Position numbers and translations under genes: made by a program. Under the pieces are notes generated by a model. That model made no database searches. It was not told the DNA's origin and was given only the letters and a program-made list of their open reading frames with translations. From the NCBI GenBank assembly GCA_902631265.1, contig CACOXX010000006.1, positions 1 through 48,643 on the forward strand: DNA of 48,643 nucleotides. Reading direction: 5' to 3'. Of this stretch, positions 24,747 through 31,276 are shown one piece after another (position 1 is the first letter of the stretch; every line of letters starts with the position of its first letter). Origin of the DNA: an uncultured Pelagibacteraceae bacterium (lineage in GTDB: Bacteria; Pseudomonadota; Alphaproteobacteria; Pelagibacterales; Pelagibacteraceae).

Positions 24747-25243
24747 AAACTTTTAAATATCTTAATTTTGTTATTGGTGACATTTTTAAATACCCAAACT
24801 TTTCTTTTATGTATAATTTGCTCAAAGTGGATATCAGATTCCTCTAAACATTTTATAAAATGCATTCCTTTTTTTTTTCGCCCAACTCCTCTTTTATCAC
24901 CCTCATTAATTGGTAAGACTGCTCTTTTTAATAACATGCTAATATACTCTTTTCCCCCTAAACCAGTTTTTTTTCCAAATTCCTCAGTACTTGTATGTTC
25001 TGGATCTAATGATGAGTCATTTTTATGTTCGTAGTTTCCTTTACCTATAAAATTATTTTTTTTTATAATCTTTAATTCTTCAATAGATTTTGCAAAAAAT
25101 TCATGGGGTTTCCCATTTTTTCTTCCTTTCCAGAACCATAGATTTTCTGTTGATTTATAATAAAACCCATCTTTGGTATAAGATTTAAATTCTTTTACTT
25201 CATCATTTATTATGAATGCCTTCCTTCTTTGATAGTTCTTCAT
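24731..25243 (-). CDS. Unknown protein of accessory operon
   Basis: A 170-residue basic protein. The N-terminal half has a compact aromatic patch ('DGFYYKSTENLWFWKGRKNG') that may form a small beta-rich nucleic-acid or ligand-binding fold; the second half has 'EEFGKKTGLGGKEYISMLLK', plausibly a helix-turn-helix-like segment, followed by 'GVGRKKKGMHFIKCLEES'. I do not recognise the family. It overlaps both neighbours (16 nt downstream and 4 nt upstream), so it is made from the same transcript as the PD-(D/E)XK nuclease. Confidence 0.65.
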   Translation of the reverse strand: MKNYQRRKAFIINDEVKEFKSYTKDGFYYKSTENLWFWKGRKNGKPHEFFAKSIEELKIIKKNNFIGKGNYEHKNDSSLDPEHTSTEEFGKKTGLGGKEYISMLLKRAVLPINEGDKRGVGRKKKGMHFIKCLEESDIHFEQIIHKRKVWVFKNVTNNKIKIFKSLWEKK

Positions 25244-25941
25244 ATACTCTTACTAATTAATTGGTGATAATGTTCAACTCTTTCCAAAGCTTCTTTTTGT
25301 AGATCCATAAACTCTTGACCTTCTATCTCAAATTTTTGAAAAATAAGATTTGGTGTACACATTAAAATTACACTTGATTGAATTTTTGTTCCATGAATTT
25401 CGTTATGTGCAATCGCATATAGAATACATTGAGTAAAATAATTTCGTATCGAACTATATTCTCGTTTTGCAGGAGAGTTCTTCTGCTTGAAATCACAGAT
25501 CTGCAATTTATTTTCTTGAGTACTTATAAGAGCATCCATAGTACCTGCATATTTGTATTTTAAGGAATAAACACATTCCTCACTGGCATAGACTTCTTTT
25601 ACGTAATCATTTAATCCATGTGAAATAATTGTTTCTGCCATTTTTTTTGGTAAATTTACTTCCTCAATAAGTTCACCATTCATTTTACCCATCAACATTT
25701 CTGAAAGGTAGCCATGCATAAGTGTGCCACGATTTGAAGACTCTTTTAAAATAATTTCGCTATCTTTATTTTCTCTTTTCCATTTTTCTAAAGCTTCTTT
25801 TTCTTCAGTTTTTTTTGTCATGGATATAATATTTGTAACTGAGGGCAATCTCTCCCCATCAACTAAATAATGCCTTGATCCATTATAAATAGACCTAGTA
25901 GATTTCGGATAAGTAAATTTATTGTTAATACTCCATTTCAT
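25240..25941 (-). CDS. PD-(D/E)XK superfamily nuclease (RecB/phage exonuclease-like)
   Basis: A 233-residue protein with the ordered catalytic elements of this superfamily: 'RLPSVTNIISMTK' (the S-V-T-x-I opening of phage-type exonucleases), His76 in 'RGTLMHGYLS', Glu121/122, Asp136 in 'KYAGTMDALIS', Asp150-Phe-Lys152 in 'LQICDFKQ' and Gln171 in 'YFTQCILYAIAHNE'. This matches RecB-family and viral exonucleases that process DNA ends in recombination. It lies between the ExoI-like gene's small partner (3 nt away) and a basic unknown protein. Similar exonucleases occur in marine podoviruses infecting SAR11, so phage ancestry is possible. Confidence 0.85.
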   Translation of the reverse strand: MKWSINNKFTYPKSTRSIYNGSRHYLVDGERLPSVTNIISMTKKTEEKEALEKWKRENKDSEIILKESSNRGTLMHGYLSEMLMGKMNGELIEEVNLPKKMAETIISHGLNDYVKEVYASEECVYSLKYKYAGTMDALISTQENKLQICDFKQKNSPAKREYSSIRNYFTQCILYAIAHNEIHGTKIQSSVILMCTPNLIFQKFEIEGQEFMDLQKEALERVEHYHQLISKSI

Positions 25942-25944
25942 GAG

Positions 25945-26145
25945 TTATTTGATAGTTTTATCAATTACAATTATACCATTATCTTCTGAGTGTTTGATGA
26001 CTGGTTTTTTGTTTGAGGAAAATATTCTTAGTATATTTTGATTTTCATTTTCAGATTTTATTAAAACAAAGTATTTAGATCCTGGTTTATGCATTGTTTG
26101 TTCTTGAATTTCTATTTCTAACTTTTTTACTTTTAAGATTGCCAT
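25945..26145 (-). CDS. Small protein between two nuclease genes, unknown
   Basis: A 66-residue mixed-charge protein beginning 'MAILKVKKLEIEIQEQTMHK'. Alternating hydrophobic and charged residues predict beta strands ('YFVLIKSENENQNILRIFSS', 'NGIIVIDKTIK'). It starts 1 nt after the ExoI-like gene stops and ends 3 nt before the PD-(D/E)XK gene starts. Its position between two nucleases suggests a subunit, inhibitor or adaptor, but sequence gives no direct clue. Confidence 0.6.
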   Translation of the reverse strand: MAILKVKKLEIEIQEQTMHKPGSKYFVLIKSENENQNILRIFSSNKKPVIKHSEDNGIIVIDKTIK

Positions 26146-26146
26146 T

Positions 26147-27592
26147 TTATTTTAAAAATTTTTCGTGATCTTTTGCAACAATATCTAAATGTGCGTTTAT
26201 ATTCTCTAATATTTCAAGTTTTTTCGTATCATCTTTATTTTGATCTCTTAAGGTATCAATTCTTTCCATTGCCTCTGGAATAGTTGGAAAAGCCTCTTTA
26301 TTTGTTGAAAGCAATCTCCTGCTTATAGTTGATCTAACTGTCTTATATTCAGCATCTGTAAAACCGTCTTTACCGTACTTGTCTAATAAAGCCATATCAG
26401 ACAAATGTTTTATAGGTCCTGTAAACTTTTTGTGAATTTTAAATTGTTCTTCTTGATTACTCCAAACATATCTGTCCATTAATGATTTTTCCTCAGGGGA
26501 AGGTTTTAAAGAAAATATCATTTGCTCAGGTTCTAAGGGCGTTTGATCAATGTTATCTTCTTGAAATTTATAACTAATAATTTTGCAAAGTCTTACAGCA
26601 ATTTTATCTCTATTTTTTCTTATAAATTCAGCTCTACTTTTTAATGTTTGATCACCTAGTTTTGAATATTCATCATTAAAATTTGTAGCAATATTTTTTT
26701 CCATAATTAAAGGGTTTTTCTTAGCTTTAATTGTACGATATTTTTTTGGGGGTGAATTTAAAACCTTATCAAGAACTGTATCAGATGTTTCTTGAAAAAA
26801 TTTTTCCCAATCATGTTTTAAATCAGCAACTAGATAGTAACTTTTATAAATAGGGTGTTCGCATATAAAGCTTGAAACAAAATTTCTTGTGCGACCAAAA
26901 AAAGTTTCCGGGTGGCAAAAATAATCTTCATTTTTCATTTTTGTTACAACATCATTTGGATCAGTAAAATTTGTAACTTTTTCAAAGAACTTCGGATGTT
27001 TTTTTTTTAATAAAGTAAAAAGCTTGATACAGCCGTGCGTATCTCCGGAGGCTGTATGGCTCGCTTTTCCGATGTCGAAACCATTCATTCTACAGATGCT
27101 CGAGAGTTTGTAGATTTTGTTACCCTTTGAATTTAATTCAGTAGCAATCATATTAGGTTGATAAAAATCGAAGTTTTGAACAATTGGAAGTGAATCTAAT
27201 TTTTTTGCGTTACCAGACCCAAAAATCCATGGCCAAGTAAAAAGATTAGCGAACAGATGCTGAGAAAAAAGCATATAATCAAATTGTTCACCATTATGTG
27301 CAACAAATTTAACAGGTCCTTTGGCTATCCAAGATTTAAGTTTGTCATAAGTTTTTTTTGTTAGATCAAAATTAGAATTTTCATATTTGTCAACGTCAAA
27401 TGGATTCAAGCCGTTGACTAAAAAACTATCAATTTCATAAATTCTTGACTTTCTTAGACGCGCTGTGCAATTAAATTCCTCAATAACATTGAAATTAGAG
27501 TCGCAAAGAATAGCACATATATCTAAAATACTAGCAGTCATTCTACCACTATCTGTTTCTGTATCTAGGAAAATATAATTCGTTTTAGACAC
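26147..27592 (-). CDS. sbcB: DEDDh 3'-5' exonuclease, exonuclease I (SbcB)-like
   Basis: A 481-residue protein, close to the E. coli ExoI length (475). The exonuclease core is complete: Exo I 'YIFLDTETDS' (Asp10, Glu12), Exo II 'FVAHNGEQFDYML' (Asn100, Asp105), Exo III 'SHTASGDTHGCIKLF' (His179, Asp184), the DEDDh arrangement. The C-terminal 250 residues carry an SH3-like and helical extension resembling ExoI ('RLCKIISYKFQEDN', 'YGKDGFTDAEYKTV'). ExoI degrades single-stranded DNA 3'-5' and helps in mismatch repair and recombination. It lies 1 nt from its upstream and downstream genes, inside the accessory operon rather than alone as in enterobacteria. Confidence 0.9.
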   Translation of the reverse strand: MSKTNYIFLDTETDSGRMTASILDICAILCDSNFNVIEEFNCTARLRKSRIYEIDSFLVNGLNPFDVDKYENSNFDLTKKTYDKLKSWIAKGPVKFVAHNGEQFDYMLFSQHLFANLFTWPWIFGSGNAKKLDSLPIVQNFDFYQPNMIATELNSKGNKIYKLSSICRMNGFDIGKASHTASGDTHGCIKLFTLLKKKHPKFFEKVTNFTDPNDVVTKMKNEDYFCHPETFFGRTRNFVSSFICEHPIYKSYYLVADLKHDWEKFFQETSDTVLDKVLNSPPKKYRTIKAKKNPLIMEKNIATNFNDEYSKLGDQTLKSRAEFIRKNRDKIAVRLCKIISYKFQEDNIDQTPLEPEQMIFSLKPSPEEKSLMDRYVWSNQEEQFKIHKKFTGPIKHLSDMALLDKYGKDGFTDAEYKTVRSTISRRLLSTNKEAFPTIPEAMERIDTLRDQNKDDTKKLEILENINAHLDIVAKDHEKFLK

Positions 27593-28726
27593 TTAAGCTA
27601 TTTCTTTCTTGTCTGTTTCTAAAAATTCTTTTGATAAAAATAAATTTGGTTCTGACATATTATGTTTAAGAAATTCAATATCTTTAAAATTATTTGATCT
27701 CCATACAACTTCTCCATAAATCATAGGAAGTAATTCAAAAAAATCTATTTCATCGTCCCTATATTTTTTATTATCTGAAATAATATGGACCACTGTTTTC
27801 TTTGGTAATTCAAGAAATTGAAGTCTTCTAATGCTTATCTTACCTTTTAAATTAAGTGCATAAATTCCGTTCTTAAAGGCTACTTCATTAATTTTTTTGT
27901 TATGAAATTTAATAATTAAAGCAAGATCTCCAAAATTTATTGTTCCCTGCATATTATCCTCTGTTACATTAAACAAGATAAGATCATCATATTTATTTAA
28001 ATCTAAATTTCTTTTTACAAAATCTTTTGAGAATAATATTTTTTCATCAGAATTGACTACTGGTAGTCTAAAAGTTTCATTAGGCGCAATAAAATTAGGC
28101 ATATACTTTTTTCTCAATATTTCTAAATGGGGGTAAAAATTTTTTAAAGACTCAATTAATATTTTTGAATTAACAGATTTTATGGCCTCAGAAACACTCT
28201 CTCTCACTATGCCATTTATGTCTTCCTCATCTGTTGGTTCCCAATTTTCGTACTCTTCAAGATATTCCCTTACACCTGGTATCATTTCGTCGATATACTC
28301 TTCCAAAAAATTTTTTTCATCGTGAATAAATCGACTATTAGACAGCTTAATTAAAATCGAACAGTGATGTTCAAGACATGGCAATATTAGTTTATTTTTA
28401 ACATCCAAATTTTCATATTTATTTAAAATTTTGTGAAAGCTATTTTTTTCTATTTTTGTAAAATCCTCCAAGTAAGCATACTTTTTTGATTTACTACGAC
28501 TATTATCGGGAAGTGGTTTATGACTAGCGATGGCATTCAAAAAAAAATATGAAAAGCTAGCTGGAAATGATGGAGAAGAGTATTTATAAAGGTAACTGTC
28601 CAGACTGTTTTTATGATTAAACAAATATGGCTTACATTGAAATTTAGAAATTTGGGCAGATTTTAACATTTTTAGCAATAATTCCGCAGAAGCCTTGTTA
28701 AATGCATTTTTTTTAGGACGTTTCAT
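27593..28726 (-). CDS. LexA/CI-like S24 protein lacking the catalytic Ser and Lys
   Basis: A 377-residue protein; first gene of the minus-strand accessory operon. Residues about 250-345 follow the S24 (LexA/phage CI) fold: 'ILFNVTEDNMQGTINFGDLA' aligns with V-x-G-D-S-M-x-P-T-L-x-x-G-D, 'NGIYALNLKGKISIRRLQFL' with D-G-I-Y-x-x-x-x-x-x-x-x-V-K-R-L, then 'VVHIISDNKKY' and 'IYGEVVWRS'. The nucleophile Ser is Asn258 and the Lys is Arg300, so self-cleavage should be lost. The N-terminal 250 residues show no clear helix-turn-helix, have an acidic stretch near 160-170 and are unfamiliar. It could be a non-cleavable regulator, or a sensor reusing the fold. Confidence 0.75.
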   Translation of the reverse strand: MKRPKKNAFNKASAELLLKMLKSAQISKFQCKPYLFNHKNSLDSYLYKYSSPSFPASFSYFFLNAIASHKPLPDNSRSKSKKYAYLEDFTKIEKNSFHKILNKYENLDVKNKLILPCLEHHCSILIKLSNSRFIHDEKNFLEEYIDEMIPGVREYLEEYENWEPTDEEDINGIVRESVSEAIKSVNSKILIESLKNFYPHLEILRKKYMPNFIAPNETFRLPVVNSDEKILFSKDFVKRNLDLNKYDDLILFNVTEDNMQGTINFGDLALIIKFHNKKINEVAFKNGIYALNLKGKISIRRLQFLELPKKTVVHIISDNKKYRDDEIDFFELLPMIYGEVVWRSNNFKDIEFLKHNMSEPNLFLSKEFLETDKKEIA

Positions 28727-28783
28727 ACTATATATATATACTTCTTATTCCTTTAATCAAGATAAAAAAAACATTTTTTTTAC

Positions 28784-28811
28784 TTGACTTTCCAGTATAT
28801 AATATTATATT
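28784..28811 (+). promoter_or_regulatory. Predicted sigma70-type promoter for the plus-strand accessory genes
   Basis: TTGACT (28784-28789) and TATATT (28806-28811) are separated by 16 nt, a good match to the housekeeping consensus. Transcription would start near 28818 and run through the long hairpin at 28831-28893 into the gene at 28907. In this A/T-rich genome -10-like words are common, so the match rests mainly on the -35 element. Confidence 0.5.
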
Positions 28812-28830
28812 AGAAACAATGTTAATATTA

Positions 28831-28893
28831 ATTGAAATGCTAGGTCCTATCCTTTCTTTCTATAACCTTCATGTTAAGGGCCTAGCTTTCAAT
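28831..28893 (+). promoter_or_regulatory. Long leader hairpin upstream of the gene at 28907
   Basis: The arms ATTGAAATGCTAGGTCC (28831-28847) and GGGCCTAGCTTTCAAT (28878-28893) pair over 16 positions with one bulged T and one G-U, enclosing a pyrimidine-rich 30-nt loop. It lies between the predicted promoter and the start codon, so it should form in the 5' leader. Its free energy must be well above chance in such an A/T-rich region. It may be an RNA switch, an attenuator or a protein-binding site. A 26-codon frame (28837-28917) starts inside the left arm and overlaps the next start codon, so a leader peptide is possible. Confidence 0.6.
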
Positions 28894-28906
28894 TTTAAAG
28901 GGAATT

Positions 28907-29236
28907 ATGAAAGATAGATATTTTTATGCTTTAAGCGATTGTCTCGCACGAAGAAAAGAATGGGTGAGGGATGTAGAAATTTTTTTTAGATTTAGAGAAT
29001 TAAGAGAAAAAGCCGAAAAAGAAACATTTAAAAACAATCTTATAATTTATTTAATTTATAAAACAATAAATTTACCAACTAATTTTTTAAATTTCCTCTC
29101 TAAGATAAGACAATACTCTGAGTATAACAAAACTTTAGCAGAGATTAAAGTCATCAGCCTGGAAATGAGCAAATATAACAAACCCCAAATAACCAATAGG
29201 AGTGAAAACAATGCCGAAAATAAAAAAGATACGTAA
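28907..29236 (+). CDS. Unknown protein, first gene of plus-strand accessory set
   Basis: A 109-residue basic protein, 'MKDRYFYALSDCLARRKEWV' and onward, predicted helical, with a moderately hydrophobic 'NNLIIYLIYKTINLP' segment in the middle. No known family. A GGGA motif lies about 4 nt before the ATG. The long leader hairpin precedes it. Its end overlaps the next gene by 26 nt in a different frame. It may be membrane-associated, but this is uncertain. Confidence 0.6.
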   Translation: MKDRYFYALSDCLARRKEWVRDVEIFFRFRELREKAEKETFKNNLIIYLIYKTINLPTNFLNFLSKIRQYSEYNKTLAEIKVISLEMSKYNKPQITNRSENNAENKKDT

Positions 29237-29594
29237 GAAAAAAAGTAAAAAACTTTCTAACGTTGTTCCGCTTAGGAAAGATCTTAAGCTTATTGAAAAA
29301 GATGAGCCTATATTAAGTGTTGAGGAACAGGAAAGAGAAAAAACAAATGCCTTTGCTAGAAAGATTTGTGATGAAATTGATAATTTCATAAAAGAAACTA
29401 AACTTACGGCTGATTATGCTTATTATCATTTTTTATTTCATTTAAAGCAGAGAACAATTTTTAATGTTTCTTATCCTCTATTTAAAGAGGCTAATGATGC
29501 TTCAACTAATGAAATAACCAGAAACTTGGCTAATTATTTAAAAGATAAATGTCCTGAACTTAAAACTGACACTGACAACCATACTATAAACTAG
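29211..29594 (+). CDS. Unknown basic protein upstream of rmuC
   Basis: A 127-residue protein starting 'MPKIKKIRKKKSKKLSNVVP'. An AGGAG at 29198-29202 lies 8 nt before ATG 29211 and fixes this start; an in-frame GTG at 29202 overlaps the AGGAG itself and is unlikely. After a very basic tail-like N-terminus comes a helical region 'FARKICDEIDNFIKETKLTA' and 'YYHFLFHLKQRTIF'. I recognise no family. It precedes rmuC by 12 nt and is probably cotranscribed with it. Confidence 0.65.
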   Translation: MPKIKKIRKKKSKKLSNVVPLRKDLKLIEKDEPILSVEEQEREKTNAFARKICDEIDNFIKETKLTADYAYYHFLFHLKQRTIFNVSYPLFKEANDASTNEITRNLANYLKDKCPELKTDTDNHTIN

Positions 29595-29606
29595 AAAGGA
29601 AAATAA

Positions 29607-30800
29607 ATGAACATATTTCACATTTTAATAACTGTAGTTATAACATCTGCTGCATGGTTAATTTACATTAAGTTTTTTTATAAGAGAGATAATTTCTCTG
29701 AAAAAGAAGCTTTGAGAATAAAAGACGACCAAATAAAAGATAAAGACCATGAGATTGAAAAAATTAAAATAGCTCATGATAGTGAAATTAAACTTTTAAA
29801 CGAAAAATATGCAAGTGTTGAAAAAATAAAAGAAAATTTAGAAGATACACTGTCCACAGAAAGAGCAAATTCTAAAACTACTCTTTCAACTTTGAAAAAT
29901 GTTGAAACATTTAAAAATACTGTCACTAAGAATATGCAAGACAATACAGACAAGATGCAAAAACAACAAGAATTTATCGATAAACTTACTGGCAATGCCA
30001 AATATCAAGGAAATTTTGGAGAAAAGTTTTTAGAACAATCCTTGCAGTTTCATGGATTTAAAGAGAAGGTTGATTACACAAAACAAAAAAAGGAAGAGGT
30101 ATATAACCTTGATAAAGACAATATTGAAGGTAGTAATCCCGATATATATATAAATTTAACCGGAGAAAATTATATAGTTTGTGACTCAAAGGTTTCTCTT
30201 GATAACTGGAGAAAATTTTGTAACGCAGAAAATGAACAAGAAAAAGACAGTGAATTTAAAAAACATGCAAACAGTGTAAAGAAACACATCGATACACTTT
30301 CAAAAAAAGACTACATGAAAAATGTTAATAAGAAAGTTTTTTCAAAAGTCATAATGTACATGTGTCATGAAGCTTCATATTTAGCTGCATTGGAACATTT
30401 CCCAGATCTCTATGAATATGCTTACAAAAAAAATATATTACTTGTGGGTCCAAAAAATTTGTTTGCAATTATTTCAATTATTCAAACAATTCAAGATAAA
30501 GAAAAACAAATAAAAGGTGTCAAAACTATTACAGACCTGGCTACAAATTTAATGGATAAATATTCATTAGTTAAATCCCACCTCATTAAAACAATGTCCA
30601 GTTTTAACGCTCATGGAAAAAACCTTCAAAATGTTATTAAAGGTACATGGCAAGGGCAGGGAAGCTTGGAGCAAAGAATTACAAAACTGCAAGACCAAGG
30701 GATAAATCCAAAAAATCCAATTCCTAAAACCAACGAAATTGAAGACCAATTAATGAGGTTTGAGGGAAATGATGAGCCAGAGAATAAAGATTTAAACTAA
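29607..30800 (+). CDS. rmuC: DNA recombination protein RmuC
   Basis: A 397-residue RmuC-family protein, linked by family knowledge to limiting DNA inversions and in some contexts to defence or genome stability. Residues about 4-22 form a membrane anchor, then a long coiled coil (about 30-130), then the RmuC nuclease-like core: 'GNAKYQGNFGEKFLEQSLQF' and 'NPDIYINLTGENYIVCDSKV' (D and D-S-K matching the restriction-endonuclease-like fold), 'SKVIMYMCHEASYLAALEHF' and 'ILLVGPKNLFAIISIIQTI'. AAGGA precedes the ATG at 8 nt. It ends 82 nt before trxA. Alphaproteobacteria often have addA before trxA; here this accessory block occupies that place. Confidence 0.92.
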   Translation: MNIFHILITVVITSAAWLIYIKFFYKRDNFSEKEALRIKDDQIKDKDHEIEKIKIAHDSEIKLLNEKYASVEKIKENLEDTLSTERANSKTTLSTLKNVETFKNTVTKNMQDNTDKMQKQQEFIDKLTGNAKYQGNFGEKFLEQSLQFHGFKEKVDYTKQKKEEVYNLDKDNIEGSNPDIYINLTGENYIVCDSKVSLDNWRKFCNAENEQEKDSEFKKHANSVKKHIDTLSKKDYMKNVNKKVFSKVIMYMCHEASYLAALEHFPDLYEYAYKKNILLVGPKNLFAIISIIQTIQDKEKQIKGVKTITDLATNLMDKYSLVKSHLIKTMSSFNAHGKNLQNVIKGTWQGQGSLEQRITKLQDQGINPKNPIPKTNEIEDQLMRFEGNDEPENKDLN

Positions 30801-30882
30801 AATTAAATTCAAAGTTGTTTTATATTATATAAAAGTACAATTTTAGTGTTGATTTCTAAGTCATACTTTTTTATAAAAAAAA

Positions 30883-31276
30883 ATGCCAACAATAAACATA
30901 ACAGATGAGAATTTTGATGGAGAAGTCCTTAAGAACAGTAAGCCTGTTCTCGTGGACTTCTGGTAGCCCTTAGGGGCTACAATTAAAATGCGCTGAATGG
31001 TGTGGTCCTTGTAAACAAATCGGACCAATTTTAGAAGAAATTTCAAATGAAATGCCCGATGTGGTCATTGCAAAACATAACATAGATTCGGAGCCTAACG
31101 TCCCGACTCGGTACGGCGTGCGTGGGCGCTGGCGCCCCAATCTTTAAGATTGGGGCGACCAGTTTTAAATTGGAATTCCTACTATGTTATTATTTAAAGA
31201 TGGTGAACTAAAAGCTACAAAAGTTGGCGCGACTACTAAATCTAATATTGTCTCTTGGATTAAAGAAAATACTTAA
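30883..31276 (+). CDS. trxA: Thioredoxin, interrupted by two short palindromic inserts
   Basis: Three segments, 30883-30963 (27 codons), 30992-31126 (45) and 31175-31276 (33 plus stop), join to a perfect 105-residue thioredoxin: 'VLVDFW' then '[14 protein letters not shown]' with the redox Cys pair, then 'YGVRG' and '[18 protein letters not shown]' with the cis-Pro. No residue is missing or extra. Between them lie 28 and 48 nt that cannot be read through: TAG follows the first Trp codon at once and shifts the frame, and the second holds an in-frame TAA at 31145. The gene sits in its ancestral place beside folC, with which it converges over 4 nt. Twelve codons before insert 2 (31091-31126) are unusually G+C-rich for this genome. 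Whether a full protein is made is unknown: bypassing, splicing, decay and artefact are all possible. Confidence 0.85.
30964..30991 (+). repeat. 28-nt palindromic insert 1 in trxA
   Basis: The insert begins with TAG, a stop directly after TGG (Trp27), which is also the 5' arm of a hairpin: TAGCCC (30964-30969), loop TTAG, GGGCTA (30974-30979), extended by G30963-C30980. A 3' tail CAATTAAAATGC of 12 nt, A/T-rich, ends at Ala28 (GCT 30992). Boundaries are unique if the family sequence W-A-E-W-C is kept; 28 is not a multiple of three. There is no target duplication. It lies immediately before the active-site codons. Confidence 0.8.
31127..31174 (+). repeat. 48-nt palindromic insert 2 in trxA
   Basis: The insert lies between GGG (Gly72, 31124-31126) and ATT (Ile73, 31175). 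Its core is a 12-bp palindrome, CGCCCCAATCTT (31133-31144) with AAGATTGGGGCG (31146-31157), extended by TGG/CCA around a bulged A. An alternative hairpin GGGCG/CGCCC with loop CTGG (31124-31137) includes the Gly codon. The tail AGTTTTAAATTGGA ends in GGA, also a Gly codon, so either GGG or GGA may be the retained codon; the length is 48 nt in all cases. An in-frame TAA (31145) lies in the palindrome centre. Confidence 0.8.

Noticed and set aside
28727..28745. TA repeat before 28726 as a promoter of the minus-strand operon
   Set aside because: A -10-like TATATA is there with TTGATT upstream, but alternating TA makes the match uninformative.
24240..30800. Accessory block as an integrated prophage
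   Set aside because: No structural, integrase or lysis genes and no attachment repeats seen; only one nuclease is phage-like.
30961..30999. Bypass of trxA from TGG 30961 to TGG 30997 with perfectly matched codons
   Set aside because: It would delete Ala-Glu from the W-A-E-W-C-G-P-C motif that is kept intact by a 28-nt skip.
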